Shown here in pieces: positions 9,403 to 18,213 of a DNA stretch of 64,000 nt. Each line of letters opens with the position of its first letter. Position 1 is the first letter of the stretch. This stretch comes from an uncultured Myxococcales bacterium (GTDB taxonomy: Bacteria > Myxococcota_A > UBA9042 > DTJE01). Location: positions 53,944 through 117,943 of the forward strand of contig CAIZWN010000078.1 in NCBI GenBank assembly GCA_903936705.1, written 5' to 3'. The translations under genes and the position numbers were made by a program. The notes beneath the pieces were generated by a model. The model searched no databases. It was not told where the DNA came from and saw only the letters and a program-made list of their open reading frames with translations.

Positions 9403-10053
9403 ATGATTGAATCATTTGTTCAGTTGCTGTCCAGCGAGTCGATCCTGGCAGCCCATGCATTCGTCCTGCTGGTACTGCTGTTATGCGGGCTGGGGCTGCC
9501 GCTGCCCGAGGACGTGGTGCTGGTTACTGGCGGCGCACTGGCGTGGCTTGCTCATCCCATCGATCCGACTACATTTTCAGTTATGCTGACCGATGCCGGT
9601 CTGTGGGCGATGATCGGAACCGGGACAGTCGGTTGCCTTGCGGGAGATATGATTCTATTCATGGCAGGCAGAAAATTCGGTTCGAGGATCGGCGAAATAC
9701 CATTGCTGCGTCGAATCCTGTCACCCGCCAAGCAACTGCGCGTCGAGGCAATGACGCGGAAGTACGGCAGGCGGGTAGTGTTCATGGCGCGATTCATGCC
9801 CGGACTGCGGTCCCCGACATTCTTCATGACAGGGCATGCAGGACTCTCGATTTGGACGTTCCTGCTGTTCGACGGACTGGCCGCGTTACTGTCGGTGCCT
9901 CTGCTTGTCAGCGTGGGCTACTACTTTGGCGACGACCTGCGAATCGCTGCGCAGGTCGCTGCCCGCTTCAGCCACTATGTGCTGGCGGCCGTATTGATCG
10001 CTATCGCGCTTATGGTGTTGCAGGCCTGGCGCCGGCGACGTGCCAAACGTTGA
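9403..10053 (+). CDS. DedA/VTT family inner-membrane protein
   Basis: A 216-residue polytopic membrane protein with several hydrophobic segments. It shows DedA hallmarks: the early GLPLPEDVVL reentrant motif (residues about 30-40), the G-D-x(4)-FxxGRxxGSR segment and FMARFMPGLRSPTFFMTG. DedA proteins are thought to act in phospholipid flipping and membrane-potential homeostasis. The C-terminal RRRRAKR is cytoplasmic by the positive-inside rule. GGAGAG lies about 10 bases before the ATG. It is convergent with the fxsA-ended efflux operon. Confidence 0.85.
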   Translation: MIESFVQLLSSESILAAHAFVLLVLLLCGLGLPLPEDVVLVTGGALAWLAHPIDPTTFSVMLTDAGLWAMIGTGTVGCLAGDMILFMAGRKFGSRIGEIPLLRRILSPAKQLRVEAMTRKYGRRVVFMARFMPGLRSPTFFMTGHAGLSIWTFLLFDGLAALLSVPLLVSVGYYFGDDLRIAAQVAARFSHYVLAAVLIAIALMVLQAWRRRRAKR

Positions 10054-10097
10054 TGGCGCGCCGTGCTCAGCCCAGTTGATCGCCTGGGAGGTTGGCT

Positions 10098-10661
10098 TCA
10101 GGGGATCTCTTTCCGGCTGTCTGAGTTCTTCTCGCCAACCTCTGTCCATTCGGCATCAATGACTTCGCCTGGTTGGTGCGACTGTCTGGGGGCCGCCGCC
10201 GGTCCCGCTGTATAGCGTCCTTGAGCCGTCCACACGAAAACGTTCGGCCCGCCAGGTCCGCCGGTTCTGGCCGAGCCCATGCCTGGCGATCCTGGGGCCC
10301 GGCGAAGCCGTGACACCCGGCCACCAATCCATGCGAACAGCAGCCAGCGCACTGGCGGCAGCAGCAGCAGCAAGGCAAGGACGTCGGTCAAAAATCCGGG
10401 AAAAGCGAACAACGATCCTGCCGCCAGGAGGCAGGCACCGTCGAACAACGTACGTCCAGGCGCCTCGCCTCGCTGCAACGCATCCCTGACGTGCAGCGCA
10501 GCGGCCAGGCCGGCAGTCCTGACCAGCAGGCCGCCGAATGCCATGGGCGCAAGCAACCCCAGCAACGTGAAACCCCATCCGACCTGCGCGGCAACCCAGA
10601 CGATGGCGTAATACTCAGCCACCAGCATGGCGGGAACGATCAGCAGCGGCAGGCAGCCCAC
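10098..10661 (-). CDS. fxsA: FxsA-like cytoplasmic membrane protein
   Basis: A 187-residue protein with an N-terminal hydrophobic block and the FxsA pattern: LPLLIVP at the start, then GRTLFDGACLLAAGSLFAFPGFLTDVLALLLLLPP in outline, and a soluble tail ending VIDAEWTEV. FxsA relieves exclusion of phage T7 by the F plasmid in E. coli; its normal role is unclear. GTG at 10661 is preferred because GGAGG lies 7 bases before it; an upstream ATG at 10703 has no ribosome site. It is the last gene after the RND permease, 57 bases downstream of it, so co-transcription is likely. Confidence 0.75.
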   Translation of the reverse strand: MGCLPLLIVPAMLVAEYYAIVWVAAQVGWGFTLLGLLAPMAFGGLLVRTAGLAAALHVRDALQRGEAPGRTLFDGACLLAAGSLFAFPGFLTDVLALLLLLPPVRWLLFAWIGGRVSRLRRAPGSPGMGSARTGGPGGPNVFVWTAQGRYTAGPAAAPRQSHQPGEVIDAEWTEVGEKNSDSRKEIP

Positions 10662-10718
10662 TCGGAAACCTCCGGATGTGTTGCGGCACAAGATGGCGAC
10701 CATTTTGCAGACGTCAAG

Positions 10719-13700
10719 TCACGTCTGCTGCGCGCCTTCCGATGGCGTCGCCGCAGTGCCAAGATCCCCCAGCACACGGTCCCTCTCGAACCGCCCCTTG
10801 CTGCGAAAGCGGTCGAACGTCACGTACAGGCATGGCACCAGCACCAGGGTTACGCCGGTAGACAGGCTCAGGCCGCCAAGCATCGTGATGCCGATGGGGC
10901 GCCACAACTCGGATCCTTCGCCGCTTGCGACCGCAAGGGGGATGATTCCGAACAATGTTGTAATCGTCGTCATCAGAATCGGACGCAGGCGCCTGCGTGA
11001 GGTCTCGACAACTGCCTCTATCAACGGCGTGCCCTCACGGCGCATGAAGTTCACGTAGTCGACCAGCACGATTGCGTTGTTGACGACGATGCCAACAAGC
11101 ATGATGGCACCCAGGAACGCGAGAACATTGAAGTTCTCACCACGAATCGCCAGTGCAAGGAAGGTCCCAGTGAATGCAAAGGGCACGCTGAACATGATGA
11201 CCAGCGGGTCCAGGAACGACTCGAACTGCGCCGCCATGATCAGATAGGTAAGGAAGATGCCCAACGCCAGCATCGCCATCAGATCGACAAAGTTCTCCTG
11301 CTGCTCCTTTGCCTGGCCCCCGTACCTGAACACCAGTTCCGGAAACTTCGACCGCAGAGACGAAGACTTGCCCTCGTAGGCCGCAGTCATATCTCCAAGC
11401 GACGACCCGGTCAGGTTCGCCCCAACTCTCAGCACACGCCGCTGCGACGAGTGGTCAATGGATATGGGCGAAAAACCGCTGGCCACCTCGGCAAAGTTCC
11501 GAAGGGGCACAGGGGCCCCGGTCATCGAAGTAACAGGAACGCGCCCAACCTGATCCAACGATCGCCTGTCGCTCTCTTGCAGGCGCACGACGATGTCCAG
11601 GTCCTTGCCGCTGCCGCGATACCGTGTGACGGTAGAACCGTAAACTGCAGTCCGCACGGCGTCCGATGCCAGGAATGCGGTCGATCCAACCAGGGCCATG
11701 CGCCGACGATCCAGCGCCATCTGCACTTCGGGCTTCTCGTACGGGACCTCGGCCACGACGTCGCGACTGCCTTCGATTGACTTGATGATCGCCTCGACCT
11801 CGTAGGCAGCCTCCTTCATTCGGGGGTAGTCGTTGCCAAGTATCTCGATGACGAACGGCTTGGATCCCATCAACTGGCCCGGACCCTGGTCGCCCATGGA
11901 CACGTCGTACGACACCAGCCCGTCGAAGGTCTTGACGATACGCCGCACGTCGTCGGCAATTGGCTCGACCCGCCGCCGCCCCGTCTCGATGCTGCTGAGG
12001 CGCAGGTTCAGCGATATGACGTGTGACCCCTGCGTCTGGCCCATCACGGCGCCCCAGCCGTTTTCCTCCTCGCCAGCCTGGACGTAGTAGTTCTCGACCT
12101 CCGGAATGACAAGCAGGCGCCGGGCCATTTCGTCCGCGGCCTTGGCGGTCTTTTCCAGGCTGGTACCTACCGGCAGTTCCAGCGTAACCCTGATCTCGCC
12201 CGAATCGAACTGTGGCAGGAAGTCAAAACCTACGCTGATGGCAGCTACCCCGGATAAGCCCAGCAGCACCAGCGCAGAAACGTAGACCCTTACACGGTGT
12301 CCAAGCGCCCACCGGTTCAAACGGGCGTATCCGGCGTCCACCCGATCCAACCAGTTCTCACGTCGCAAAGCATTCACGTCACGCTTCTCGTGTGCCCGCA
12401 GCATCCAGGCTGTCATCATGGGCGTCAGGAAGATCGACGTTACCAATGACGCAAGGAGGGTAACGACGATCACGAATGCCAGTTGCCCGAACAGGATGCT
12501 TACCAATCCCTTGACGAAGATCAGCGGCAGAAATACGCCGACCGTGGTCAAGGTCGAAGCCGAGATCGCAAGGCCAACCTCTCGCGTACCGATGACGCTG
12601 GCGCGGGCAGGAGGCTCGCCGTAGTCAAGGTGCCTGTTGATGTTTTCCAGCACGACAATCGAGTTGTCGACCACCATTCCGATGGCCAGGATCATCGCCA
12701 TCAGGGACACGACGTTCAGCGTGTACCCTTGCAGGTAGATCATCAGGAACGCGATGATCATCGAACCCGGAATTGCCATGGCCACAATCAGCGACAGTCG
12801 GAAGCGGCGCAGGAAGATGATGACAACCGCGATTACCAGCAGACCGCCCGCTATCAAAGACCCCCACAGATTGTCGATCAGGCTCTGGATGAAGTCGGAT
12901 CCGTCGTAGATGGTAACGAACGAAATTCCTCGACCCAACTGAGGCGCCAACTGATCCAGCTTGGCCTGGACGCCGCGAGCCACATCGACGGTGTTACCGC
13001 CCGACTGTTTCTGTACCATGAACACTGCCACGGACTTGCCGCCCCATGTGGCAAAGTTGGGCAATTCGCGTGTGGCGTCCGATACCTGGGCCACGTCCCT
13101 CAAATGCACAGGCTGACCCTGCCATGCGCCCACTATCAGATCGCGAATCTCGTCAATCGATCGAAACTCTGCCGGAACGCGCACCGGCAGGTCAAAATCA
13201 GGGTCCTTCAGCTTTCCAGCCGGCAGAGATACGTTGGCAGCCTGCAATGCCAGTGTGATCTGCGACAGGGTCAGTGATCGCTTCTCGATCTCGTCCAGTG
13301 CGACATCGATGTGGACTTCCTCGGCAGCAACGCCCCACAACGAAACGCTGCCAACCCCAGGCAGTGCCTGCAGGGCCTGAACCACGTGATCGTCCAGCCA
13401 GACCTTCTCCTTGGTAAGATCTACCTCGTCCGACGTGACCGCGCCGAAGTAGATTGGAAAGAAGGACGTGTTGAACTTGAACAGCATCGGGGTATCAAGA
13501 TCATCGGGAAGAGTCTGGCGAACGAAGTCGATGCCGTTGCGGACGTCGTTTGCTGCCTCGTCCAGCTTTGTCGAATACTGGAACGTCAGGAATACCGCCG
13601 ACACGCCCTCCATCGACCGCGAAGTGATTTCCTTCAGGCCCGGAAGAATGCCCAGGCCCTTCTCCATCGGTTTGGTGATCTTTTCCTCGACGTCCCACGA

Positions 13701-13865
13701 CGAAGCCCCGGGGTACATCGTGACGACCGTGATGACCGGGTTTTCAAATTCCGGGTACAAGTCGATTGGCAACTTCCGCAGCGCGTACAAACCGAAGACG
13801 GTAACTGCCGCATAGACGATGACCGTGAAAACGGGGCGTCGGACGGCCAGTTCGGTGATCTTCAT
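10719..13865 (-). CDS. RND-family efflux pump permease (AcrB/HAE1 type)
   Basis: Inner-membrane proton-driven drug or metabolite exporter, 1048 residues, the normal family length. The N-terminus MKITELAVRRPVFTVIVY, the porter segment SRSMEGVSAVFLTF and the internal duplication typical of RND pumps are all visible. In transmembrane helix 4 the usual VDDAIVVVEN proton-relay motif reads VDNSIVVLEN, with one Asp replaced by Asn, a variant seen in part of the HAE1 family. GGGAG precedes the ATG by 7 bases. It follows the membrane-fusion gene by 45 bases; together with TolC this makes a complete tripartite pump. Confidence 0.93.
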   Translation of the reverse strand: MKITELAVRRPVFTVIVYAAVTVFGLYALRKLPIDLYPEFENPVITVVTMYPGASSWDVEEKITKPMEKGLGILPGLKEITSRSMEGVSAVFLTFQYSTKLDEAANDVRNGIDFVRQTLPDDLDTPMLFKFNTSFFPIYFGAVTSDEVDLTKEKVWLDDHVVQALQALPGVGSVSLWGVAAEEVHIDVALDEIEKRSLTLSQITLALQAANVSLPAGKLKDPDFDLPVRVPAEFRSIDEIRDLIVGAWQGQPVHLRDVAQVSDATRELPNFATWGGKSVAVFMVQKQSGGNTVDVARGVQAKLDQLAPQLGRGISFVTIYDGSDFIQSLIDNLWGSLIAGGLLVIAVVIIFLRRFRLSLIVAMAIPGSMIIAFLMIYLQGYTLNVVSLMAMILAIGMVVDNSIVVLENINRHLDYGEPPARASVIGTREVGLAISASTLTTVGVFLPLIFVKGLVSILFGQLAFVIVVTLLASLVTSIFLTPMMTAWMLRAHEKRDVNALRRENWLDRVDAGYARLNRWALGHRVRVYVSALVLLGLSGVAAISVGFDFLPQFDSGEIRVTLELPVGTSLEKTAKAADEMARRLLVIPEVENYYVQAGEEENGWGAVMGQTQGSHVISLNLRLSSIETGRRRVEPIADDVRRIVKTFDGLVSYDVSMGDQGPGQLMGSKPFVIEILGNDYPRMKEAAYEVEAIIKSIEGSRDVVAEVPYEKPEVQMALDRRRMALVGSTAFLASDAVRTAVYGSTVTRYRGSGKDLDIVVRLQESDRRSLDQVGRVPVTSMTGAPVPLRNFAEVASGFSPISIDHSSQRRVLRVGANLTGSSLGDMTAAYEGKSSSLRSKFPELVFRYGGQAKEQQENFVDLMAMLALGIFLTYLIMAAQFESFLDPLVIMFSVPFAFTGTFLALAIRGENFNVLAFLGAIMLVGIVVNNAIVLVDYVNFMRREGTPLIEAVVETSRRRLRPILMTTITTLFGIIPLAVASGEGSELWRPIGITMLGGLSLSTGVTLVLVPCLYVTFDRFRSKGRFERDRVLGDLGTAATPSEGAQQT

Positions 13866-13910
13866 GCGAGGACTCCCTACGGGGGCGATCCCAGGGCAAG
13901 GTCAGCCCGT

Positions 13911-15080
13911 CTAGGGGTTGGCGACCTCGACCAGCGATCCGGCTTCGAGATCCTTCGGACCGGCGATGACCAGTCGCAACCCTTCTTCCAAACCGTCCCT
14001 GACCAGGAAGCGCAAGCCGTCGCGCCGCAACGGACGAACCTTGCGCTCGGTGACCTTTGAATCGTCGCCCACAAACAGCAGCACCATCGATTCGCCTTCC
14101 TGGCGACGTACGGCGTTCAGCGGCATGACGAAGTAGCGCCCCTGCTCGGGCACAAGTCGTATCAAGCCTGACATGCCCGGCACCAGCCGCCTGGTCCCGC
14201 CAGCCAGGGCAGGGTTGGGGACCGCTACGCGAATGCGCACCATCTTGCTGATCGGATCGACCGTCGGGCCAATCCGGTCCAGAACGCCGTCGAACGGTTC
14301 TCCGGGCATCCCGTCGAATGTCGCTACAGCCTTCATGCCAGGTTTCAGGCGCCCCAGCACCGATTCAGGGGCGGTACCTTCAACGAACATCGGGTCAACG
14401 GCAACAAGGATCACCAGCGGTATCGCCGCCGCGGGCGATGTTTCCTGTCCTACATCGACGGAACGCTTAGCGATCAACCCGTCCACCGGCGCCTTGACGC
14501 TTGCGTCCGACAGGTTCCTTCGGGACATCTCTTGCCCGGACAAGGCAACATCCAGTTGGGCCTTTGCTATTCCAACCTGGGCCTCGGCCGCTTTCAAGGC
14601 TGCGTCAAGCTTGTCGGCCTCGGTGATAGGTACCGATCCAGTCTTGCGCAACTCGGTGAATCGCCCGACATCCTTCGCCAGGTTGTCCCTGTTGACCTCG
14701 GCCGCAACAAGTCCTGCGCGCGCCATCTCGACCTGGCCTTCGACAGCCCTAGTCGAAATCAGCAGGTCACGCGTATCCAAATCGATCAGCGGGTCGCCGG
14801 CTTTGACATAAGCCCCCTCGTCATTGCGAATCGCGGTGACCCGCCCGGGCACTTTTGCGAACACATTGACGATGGCATTTCCCATGGCCGTCGATGGAAC
14901 ATCCAGCACCTCGGACCAGGACTCCATGGCCAGCTTCCTGACAGTCACCTTGCGGGCGGCCTTTGTCTCATCCTTGGTTTCCTTGGTGCACGCGCCAGCC
15001 GTGGCGACAAGAACAATAGGCATGGCGACGGCAAGGAACCGGCCGACAGCACTAGAATGCATGCGTCCTTCGGGGGTCAT
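13911..15080 (-). CDS. RND efflux periplasmic adaptor (HlyD/MFP family), probable lipoprotein
   Basis: A 389-residue membrane-fusion protein linking the RND permease to TolC. The N-terminal signal segment ends in a lipobox-like AGAC, suggesting lipid anchoring. The barrel-sandwich/lipoyl segment (VFAKVPGRVTAIRNDEGAYVKAG in outline), a coiled-coil hairpin (residues about 110-190), the second lipoyl half KAPVDGLIAKRSVDVGQ and a beta-barrel follow in the usual order. The ATG at 15080 is supported by GGGGAGG 8 bases upstream. It begins 5 bases after the tolC stop. Confidence 0.9.
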   Translation of the reverse strand: MTPEGRMHSSAVGRFLAVAMPIVLVATAGACTKETKDETKAARKVTVRKLAMESWSEVLDVPSTAMGNAIVNVFAKVPGRVTAIRNDEGAYVKAGDPLIDLDTRDLLISTRAVEGQVEMARAGLVAAEVNRDNLAKDVGRFTELRKTGSVPITEADKLDAALKAAEAQVGIAKAQLDVALSGQEMSRRNLSDASVKAPVDGLIAKRSVDVGQETSPAAAIPLVILVAVDPMFVEGTAPESVLGRLKPGMKAVATFDGMPGEPFDGVLDRIGPTVDPISKMVRIRVAVPNPALAGGTRRLVPGMSGLIRLVPEQGRYFVMPLNAVRRQEGESMVLLFVGDDSKVTERKVRPLRRDGLRFLVRDGLEEGLRLVIAGPKDLEAGSLVEVANP

Positions 15081-15085
15081 CGTTA

Positions 15086-16408
15086 TTACCTCCCCATCGA
15101 GTCGTAGAGCTTCTCGCGGGCGACGCGCCACAAGTACTCGGCGCCAGTCGATTCGGCCTCTGCTTGCAGCAGCAGCGCCTGGGCATCCAGAACGTCTGCC
15201 GTGGTGTTCAGGTTCTGCCTGGCACGCTCGAACTGGATGCGCAGGTTCTCGCGCGCCTGCTCGACTGAAACTATCGCGCGGGGAATGCCGTTCTTCGCTG
15301 TCTGGGCGGCCAGCCAATTTGCCTTGACCTCCAGTGTGATCAGATCCTCGGCCTGCGCAACGGTCTGGCGCGCAGCAAGAACGTCTGAGTGCGCGGCGCG
15401 GCTCTCCAGGAATGTCTTGCCCCAGTCCCACGGCGTCCACTGGGCGGAAACGCCGGCGAACCATGAAGTGCTGCGACTGAACTCGCTGGGTGTCGTTTGA
15501 CTGTAGGAAAAGATGCCCGTCAACGTCGGAATCCACGAGGCAATCTTCAGGCTCCTGGCAGTCTCAGCCATACCGATGGCGATGCGGGCCTGCTTCAGTT
15601 CGACCCGGTGTTGAATGGCATCGGCGATACAGACGTCAAGAGCCTCGGGAATGGCAGGAGGATCCTCGCCCTCGACGGGATCCAGCGAAGCCTGAACCGG
15701 CAATCCCATCAGCAGGGCCAGGTGAGAACACTGAACGTCGGCCCCGGCGCGCACAAGGTCCAGTTCCTGCCGCAGGGAATCCAGCCGGACACGGATGCGC
15801 AGCACGTCATCACGTTTCAGCAGTCCAACAGCTTCGTACCTTTCGGCATGCTCAAGGTGGATCGCTGCTGCCTTCTCAAGCCCGGCCATGGTGGCCACAA
15901 TCCGGCGCAGTTTAAGTACCCCGTAGAACGAATCGATCACGGCAAGCCTGGTTCGACGGCGCTCGGCAACGGCTGCCATTTGCGCCTGGTCTACGTTCAG
16001 CTTCTGAAGTTGCGAAACAAGTCCAAGTGATATCAAGGGAGTGATCGGCTGAACGACGTTGACAGATGCCGAATACGTGTCCTGCTGACGAACAACGGAC
16101 TGCGTTGGCTTGAAGTCCTGCAGGCCCAGCGCGTCTTTCAGTTCCTTGGGAAGGTCAAATGCAAAATTTATCGGCGAGTTCCACCGCTGATAGTCCGCCG
16201 ACAGGTTCAGCCTTGGGCCCAATTCCGCAAGAGATGCGTTGTAACGATAGCGAGCGCTGTCGAAGGCAAGATCCTTCGCCGCTACCGACGGTCCCGAGGC
16301 CTCGGCCTGCCTGATTGCCTCGGCCAGGGTCACGGGTTGAGCGCGCGCCGCGGTTGTAAAAAAAAGCAGCGCAATGACGACAATCGACGCAGGAGCCGGG
16401 AGCGACAT
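15086..16408 (-). CDS. TolC-family outer membrane efflux protein
   Basis: A 440-residue outer-membrane channel component. A Sec signal peptide (cleavage probably after ARA, before QPVTL) is followed by two repeats of the long helical OEP domain, with typical segments TLAEAIRQAEASGP and LNTTADVLDAQALLLQAEAE. The ATG at 16408 has GGAGGAG 5 bases upstream; an in-frame upstream extension lacks a ribosome site. It is the first gene of the efflux operon tolC-hlyD-RND-fxsA. No TetR- or MarR-type regulator is adjacent. Confidence 0.9.
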   Translation of the reverse strand: MSLPAPASIVVIALLFFTTAARAQPVTLAEAIRQAEASGPSVAAKDLAFDSARYRYNASLAELGPRLNLSADYQRWNSPINFAFDLPKELKDALGLQDFKPTQSVVRQQDTYSASVNVVQPITPLISLGLVSQLQKLNVDQAQMAAVAERRRTRLAVIDSFYGVLKLRRIVATMAGLEKAAAIHLEHAERYEAVGLLKRDDVLRIRVRLDSLRQELDLVRAGADVQCSHLALLMGLPVQASLDPVEGEDPPAIPEALDVCIADAIQHRVELKQARIAIGMAETARSLKIASWIPTLTGIFSYSQTTPSEFSRSTSWFAGVSAQWTPWDWGKTFLESRAAHSDVLAARQTVAQAEDLITLEVKANWLAAQTAKNGIPRAIVSVEQARENLRIQFERARQNLNTTADVLDAQALLLQAEAESTGAEYLWRVAREKLYDSMGR

Positions 16409-16449
16409 GGCCACTCCTCCGCTGGAGATCGGGGCTAGAGAGCGTTGGC

Positions 16450-16477
16450 AATCTAGCAGAAACCCTTGGTTCGTCAA
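16450..16477 (-). promoter_or_regulatory. Candidate promoter of the efflux operon
   Basis: Reading the minus strand, TTGACG (16477-16472) and TAGATT (16455-16450) are separated by 16 bases, about 42 bases before the tolC start. Consensus resemblance only. Confidence 0.45.
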
Positions 16478-16517
16478 CACCCGGCCTGACACACGACGTA
16501 CACACCCGGCATTGTAA

Positions 16518-16547
16518 TTCCTGTCCCAACCCGCAAACGGCTACAAT
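16518..16547 (+). promoter_or_regulatory. Candidate promoter of the B3/B4-domain gene
   Basis: TTCCTG (16518-16523) and TACAAT (16542-16547) with an 18-base spacer lie 31 bases before the start codon. The -10 is good and the -35 weak. Confidence 0.35.
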
Positions 16548-16578
16548 CAAGCCCTGGAGGAGGCTTGGGAGGAGCGGC

Positions 16579-17241
16579 ATGGGAGACTGTACGGTCGAAC
16601 TGGATCTGGACGGAATGGCAATCGGCTGGCTTGTTGCCGAATCGGCAACAAACGGCGACTCCTCATCGGAACTGGTGGCGGCACTCGAATCGGCAGCGGC
16701 AATGCGCGTACTGGATTCCGAGTCGCCATGGGCAGTTGCACGGAAGGCTGCCGTCCGGGACATGCTGCGTCACGGATCCTATAAACCTACCGGGCGGGCC
16801 AAACCGGCCAGCGAATATTTGTTGCGGACGGCTGTGGAAGGACAGGTGCCTGTGATCAACGTACTGGCAGACGCAAACAACGTCGTGTCTCTGGAATCCC
16901 TGTTTCCAATCTCGATCATCGACCTCGATTTGGCAGGCGTGGACCGTTTCGTGGTGCGGCGCGGGAGGGCAGGGGAGTCGTACGTCTTCAACCCGTCTGG
17001 ACAGGAGTTGGGTTTGCAGGATCTACTGCTGGTTGCCGGCCTGCCGCAAGACAGTCCCTTGGCAACTCCGGTGAAGGACAGCCAGGCAACCAAGACCAGC
17101 CCGACCACGCGGCGCGCCTTGGGCATCGTCTACGCACCATCCTCGCTTGCCCTCGATTTGAAGAGTGCTACTGAACGCCTTGCTGGGCTGCTTCAAAAAC
17201 ACGCCGGAGCCGTCGTGACATGGGGAGTTCTGCCTGCTTGA
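16579..17241 (+). CDS. B3/B4 (tRNA-editing-like) domain protein
   Basis: A 220-residue stand-alone protein with the B3/B4 domain of phenylalanyl-tRNA synthetase beta chains. The characteristic stretch HGSYKPTGRAKPASEYLLR followed by INVLADANNVVSLESLFPIS is clear. In PheT this domain removes mis-attached tyrosine from tRNA-Phe, and free-standing copies are thought to act as trans-editing factors or on other amino-acid conjugates. GGGAGGAG lies just before the ATG. It is divergent from the efflux operon. The exact substrate cannot be read from the sequence. Confidence 0.8.
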   Translation: MGDCTVELDLDGMAIGWLVAESATNGDSSSELVAALESAAAMRVLDSESPWAVARKAAVRDMLRHGSYKPTGRAKPASEYLLRTAVEGQVPVINVLADANNVVSLESLFPISIIDLDLAGVDRFVVRRGRAGESYVFNPSGQELGLQDLLLVAGLPQDSPLATPVKDSQATKTSPTTRRALGIVYAPSSLALDLKSATERLAGLLQKHAGAVVTWGVLPA

Positions 17242-17316
17242 AGTGTTCAGCCGCAGGCTTGCAGTTCCCGCTCCCAACGGACAGCATCGGCCGGCTTGAA
17301 GGTCACATCGCCCTTC

Positions 17317-18090
17317 TCATGGCTGGCCTCCAACCTCGCAATTACGCAGGTGAGCAGCCACCTCGACCGGGTCACGTCGATCCGGAAGAGGTCCGCTGCG
17401 TCCGCCACCTTCCTTGAACAGCACGAAAGCATAATTGAAGCCACGCAGCAGGTAGTTTCCCTCGACAGCCGATGTGTGCCAGTGGTTCCGCTTCAGCGAA
17501 GCGTTGTGTCGCACGACCGAGACTATATCCACGGGAGTGAATCGCTGGGCCAGCAACCCGAACAGGCGCAACCCGATAGGCATCAATGGGCGGCCCTTGT
17601 TCCAGGAATCACACACATACAAGGCCAGATAGCGTTCGGGTCTCAGGACCCGATCCATCTCGGCAATGACTTTACCCATCTCGTCATAGTAGGCGTCCGA
17701 ATCGGCCTTGAGTTCTCCGATGCACTCGGGGCGTCCGGAGTACTCGACATGGTCCGAGTACGGTGGATCCACGAAAACGAAGTCGGCCTTTCCATCCTCC
17801 AAAGGCAACTTGCGGGCGTCAGCCCGAAACACGTCCTTGCGGGGAGGCTGAAGATCGTATCCCAGCGCCCTCCGCTTGCAGTCGCGAGCGACATCCAGCG
17901 TGGTTCCGCTGCCAGCCATCGGGTCAACCACCAGATCCCCGGGGCGTGTGTAGCGCTGCAGAAGATTCCAGATGACGTAGGATGGAGTAGCTCCAACGTA
18001 GGATGTGTCACCCTGCCGCCCCGTGCCGTAGTTCTGCGACGGGTAATCCCACAGCGTGGTGGTCTGGAGCATCAACGGCGGCTTGGGCAC
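17317..18090 (-). CDS. Orphan N4/N6 DNA methyltransferase
   Basis: A SAM-dependent amino-methyltransferase, 257 residues. The SAM-binding motif DPMAGSGTTLDVA (about residues 56-68) precedes the catalytic motif VDPPYSDHV (about residues 107-115), so the motif order is that of the alpha/zeta-like or CcrM-like groups. No restriction endonuclease is adjacent, so it is an orphan that may modify host DNA for regulation. GTG 18090 is preferred over an upstream in-frame TTG (18144) because GGAGG ends 5 bases before it. A target-recognition domain is not obvious; the C-terminal 90 residues could supply it. RNA is an alternative substrate for this fold. Confidence 0.72.
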   Translation of the reverse strand: MPKPPLMLQTTTLWDYPSQNYGTGRQGDTSYVGATPSYVIWNLLQRYTRPGDLVVDPMAGSGTTLDVARDCKRRALGYDLQPPRKDVFRADARKLPLEDGKADFVFVDPPYSDHVEYSGRPECIGELKADSDAYYDEMGKVIAEMDRVLRPERYLALYVCDSWNKGRPLMPIGLRLFGLLAQRFTPVDIVSVVRHNASLKRNHWHTSAVEGNYLLRGFNYAFVLFKEGGGRSGPLPDRRDPVEVAAHLRNCEVGGQP

Positions 18091-18213
18091 GGGAGCCTCC
18101 CGGCGGCATAAGTCGATCGTGATGTTACCATCTGCTTTCGGCAAGCGTGACTGCGCCAGTGCGTGGTGATATCTTCATGCACCATCGGCAGCGGGCCGCG
18201 GGGAGGTTGAATC

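Noticed and set aside
15081..15536. N-terminal extension of the adaptor protein into the TolC gene
   Set aside because: The extension is out of frame with TolC and lacks a ribosome site; GGGGAGG supports ATG 15080.
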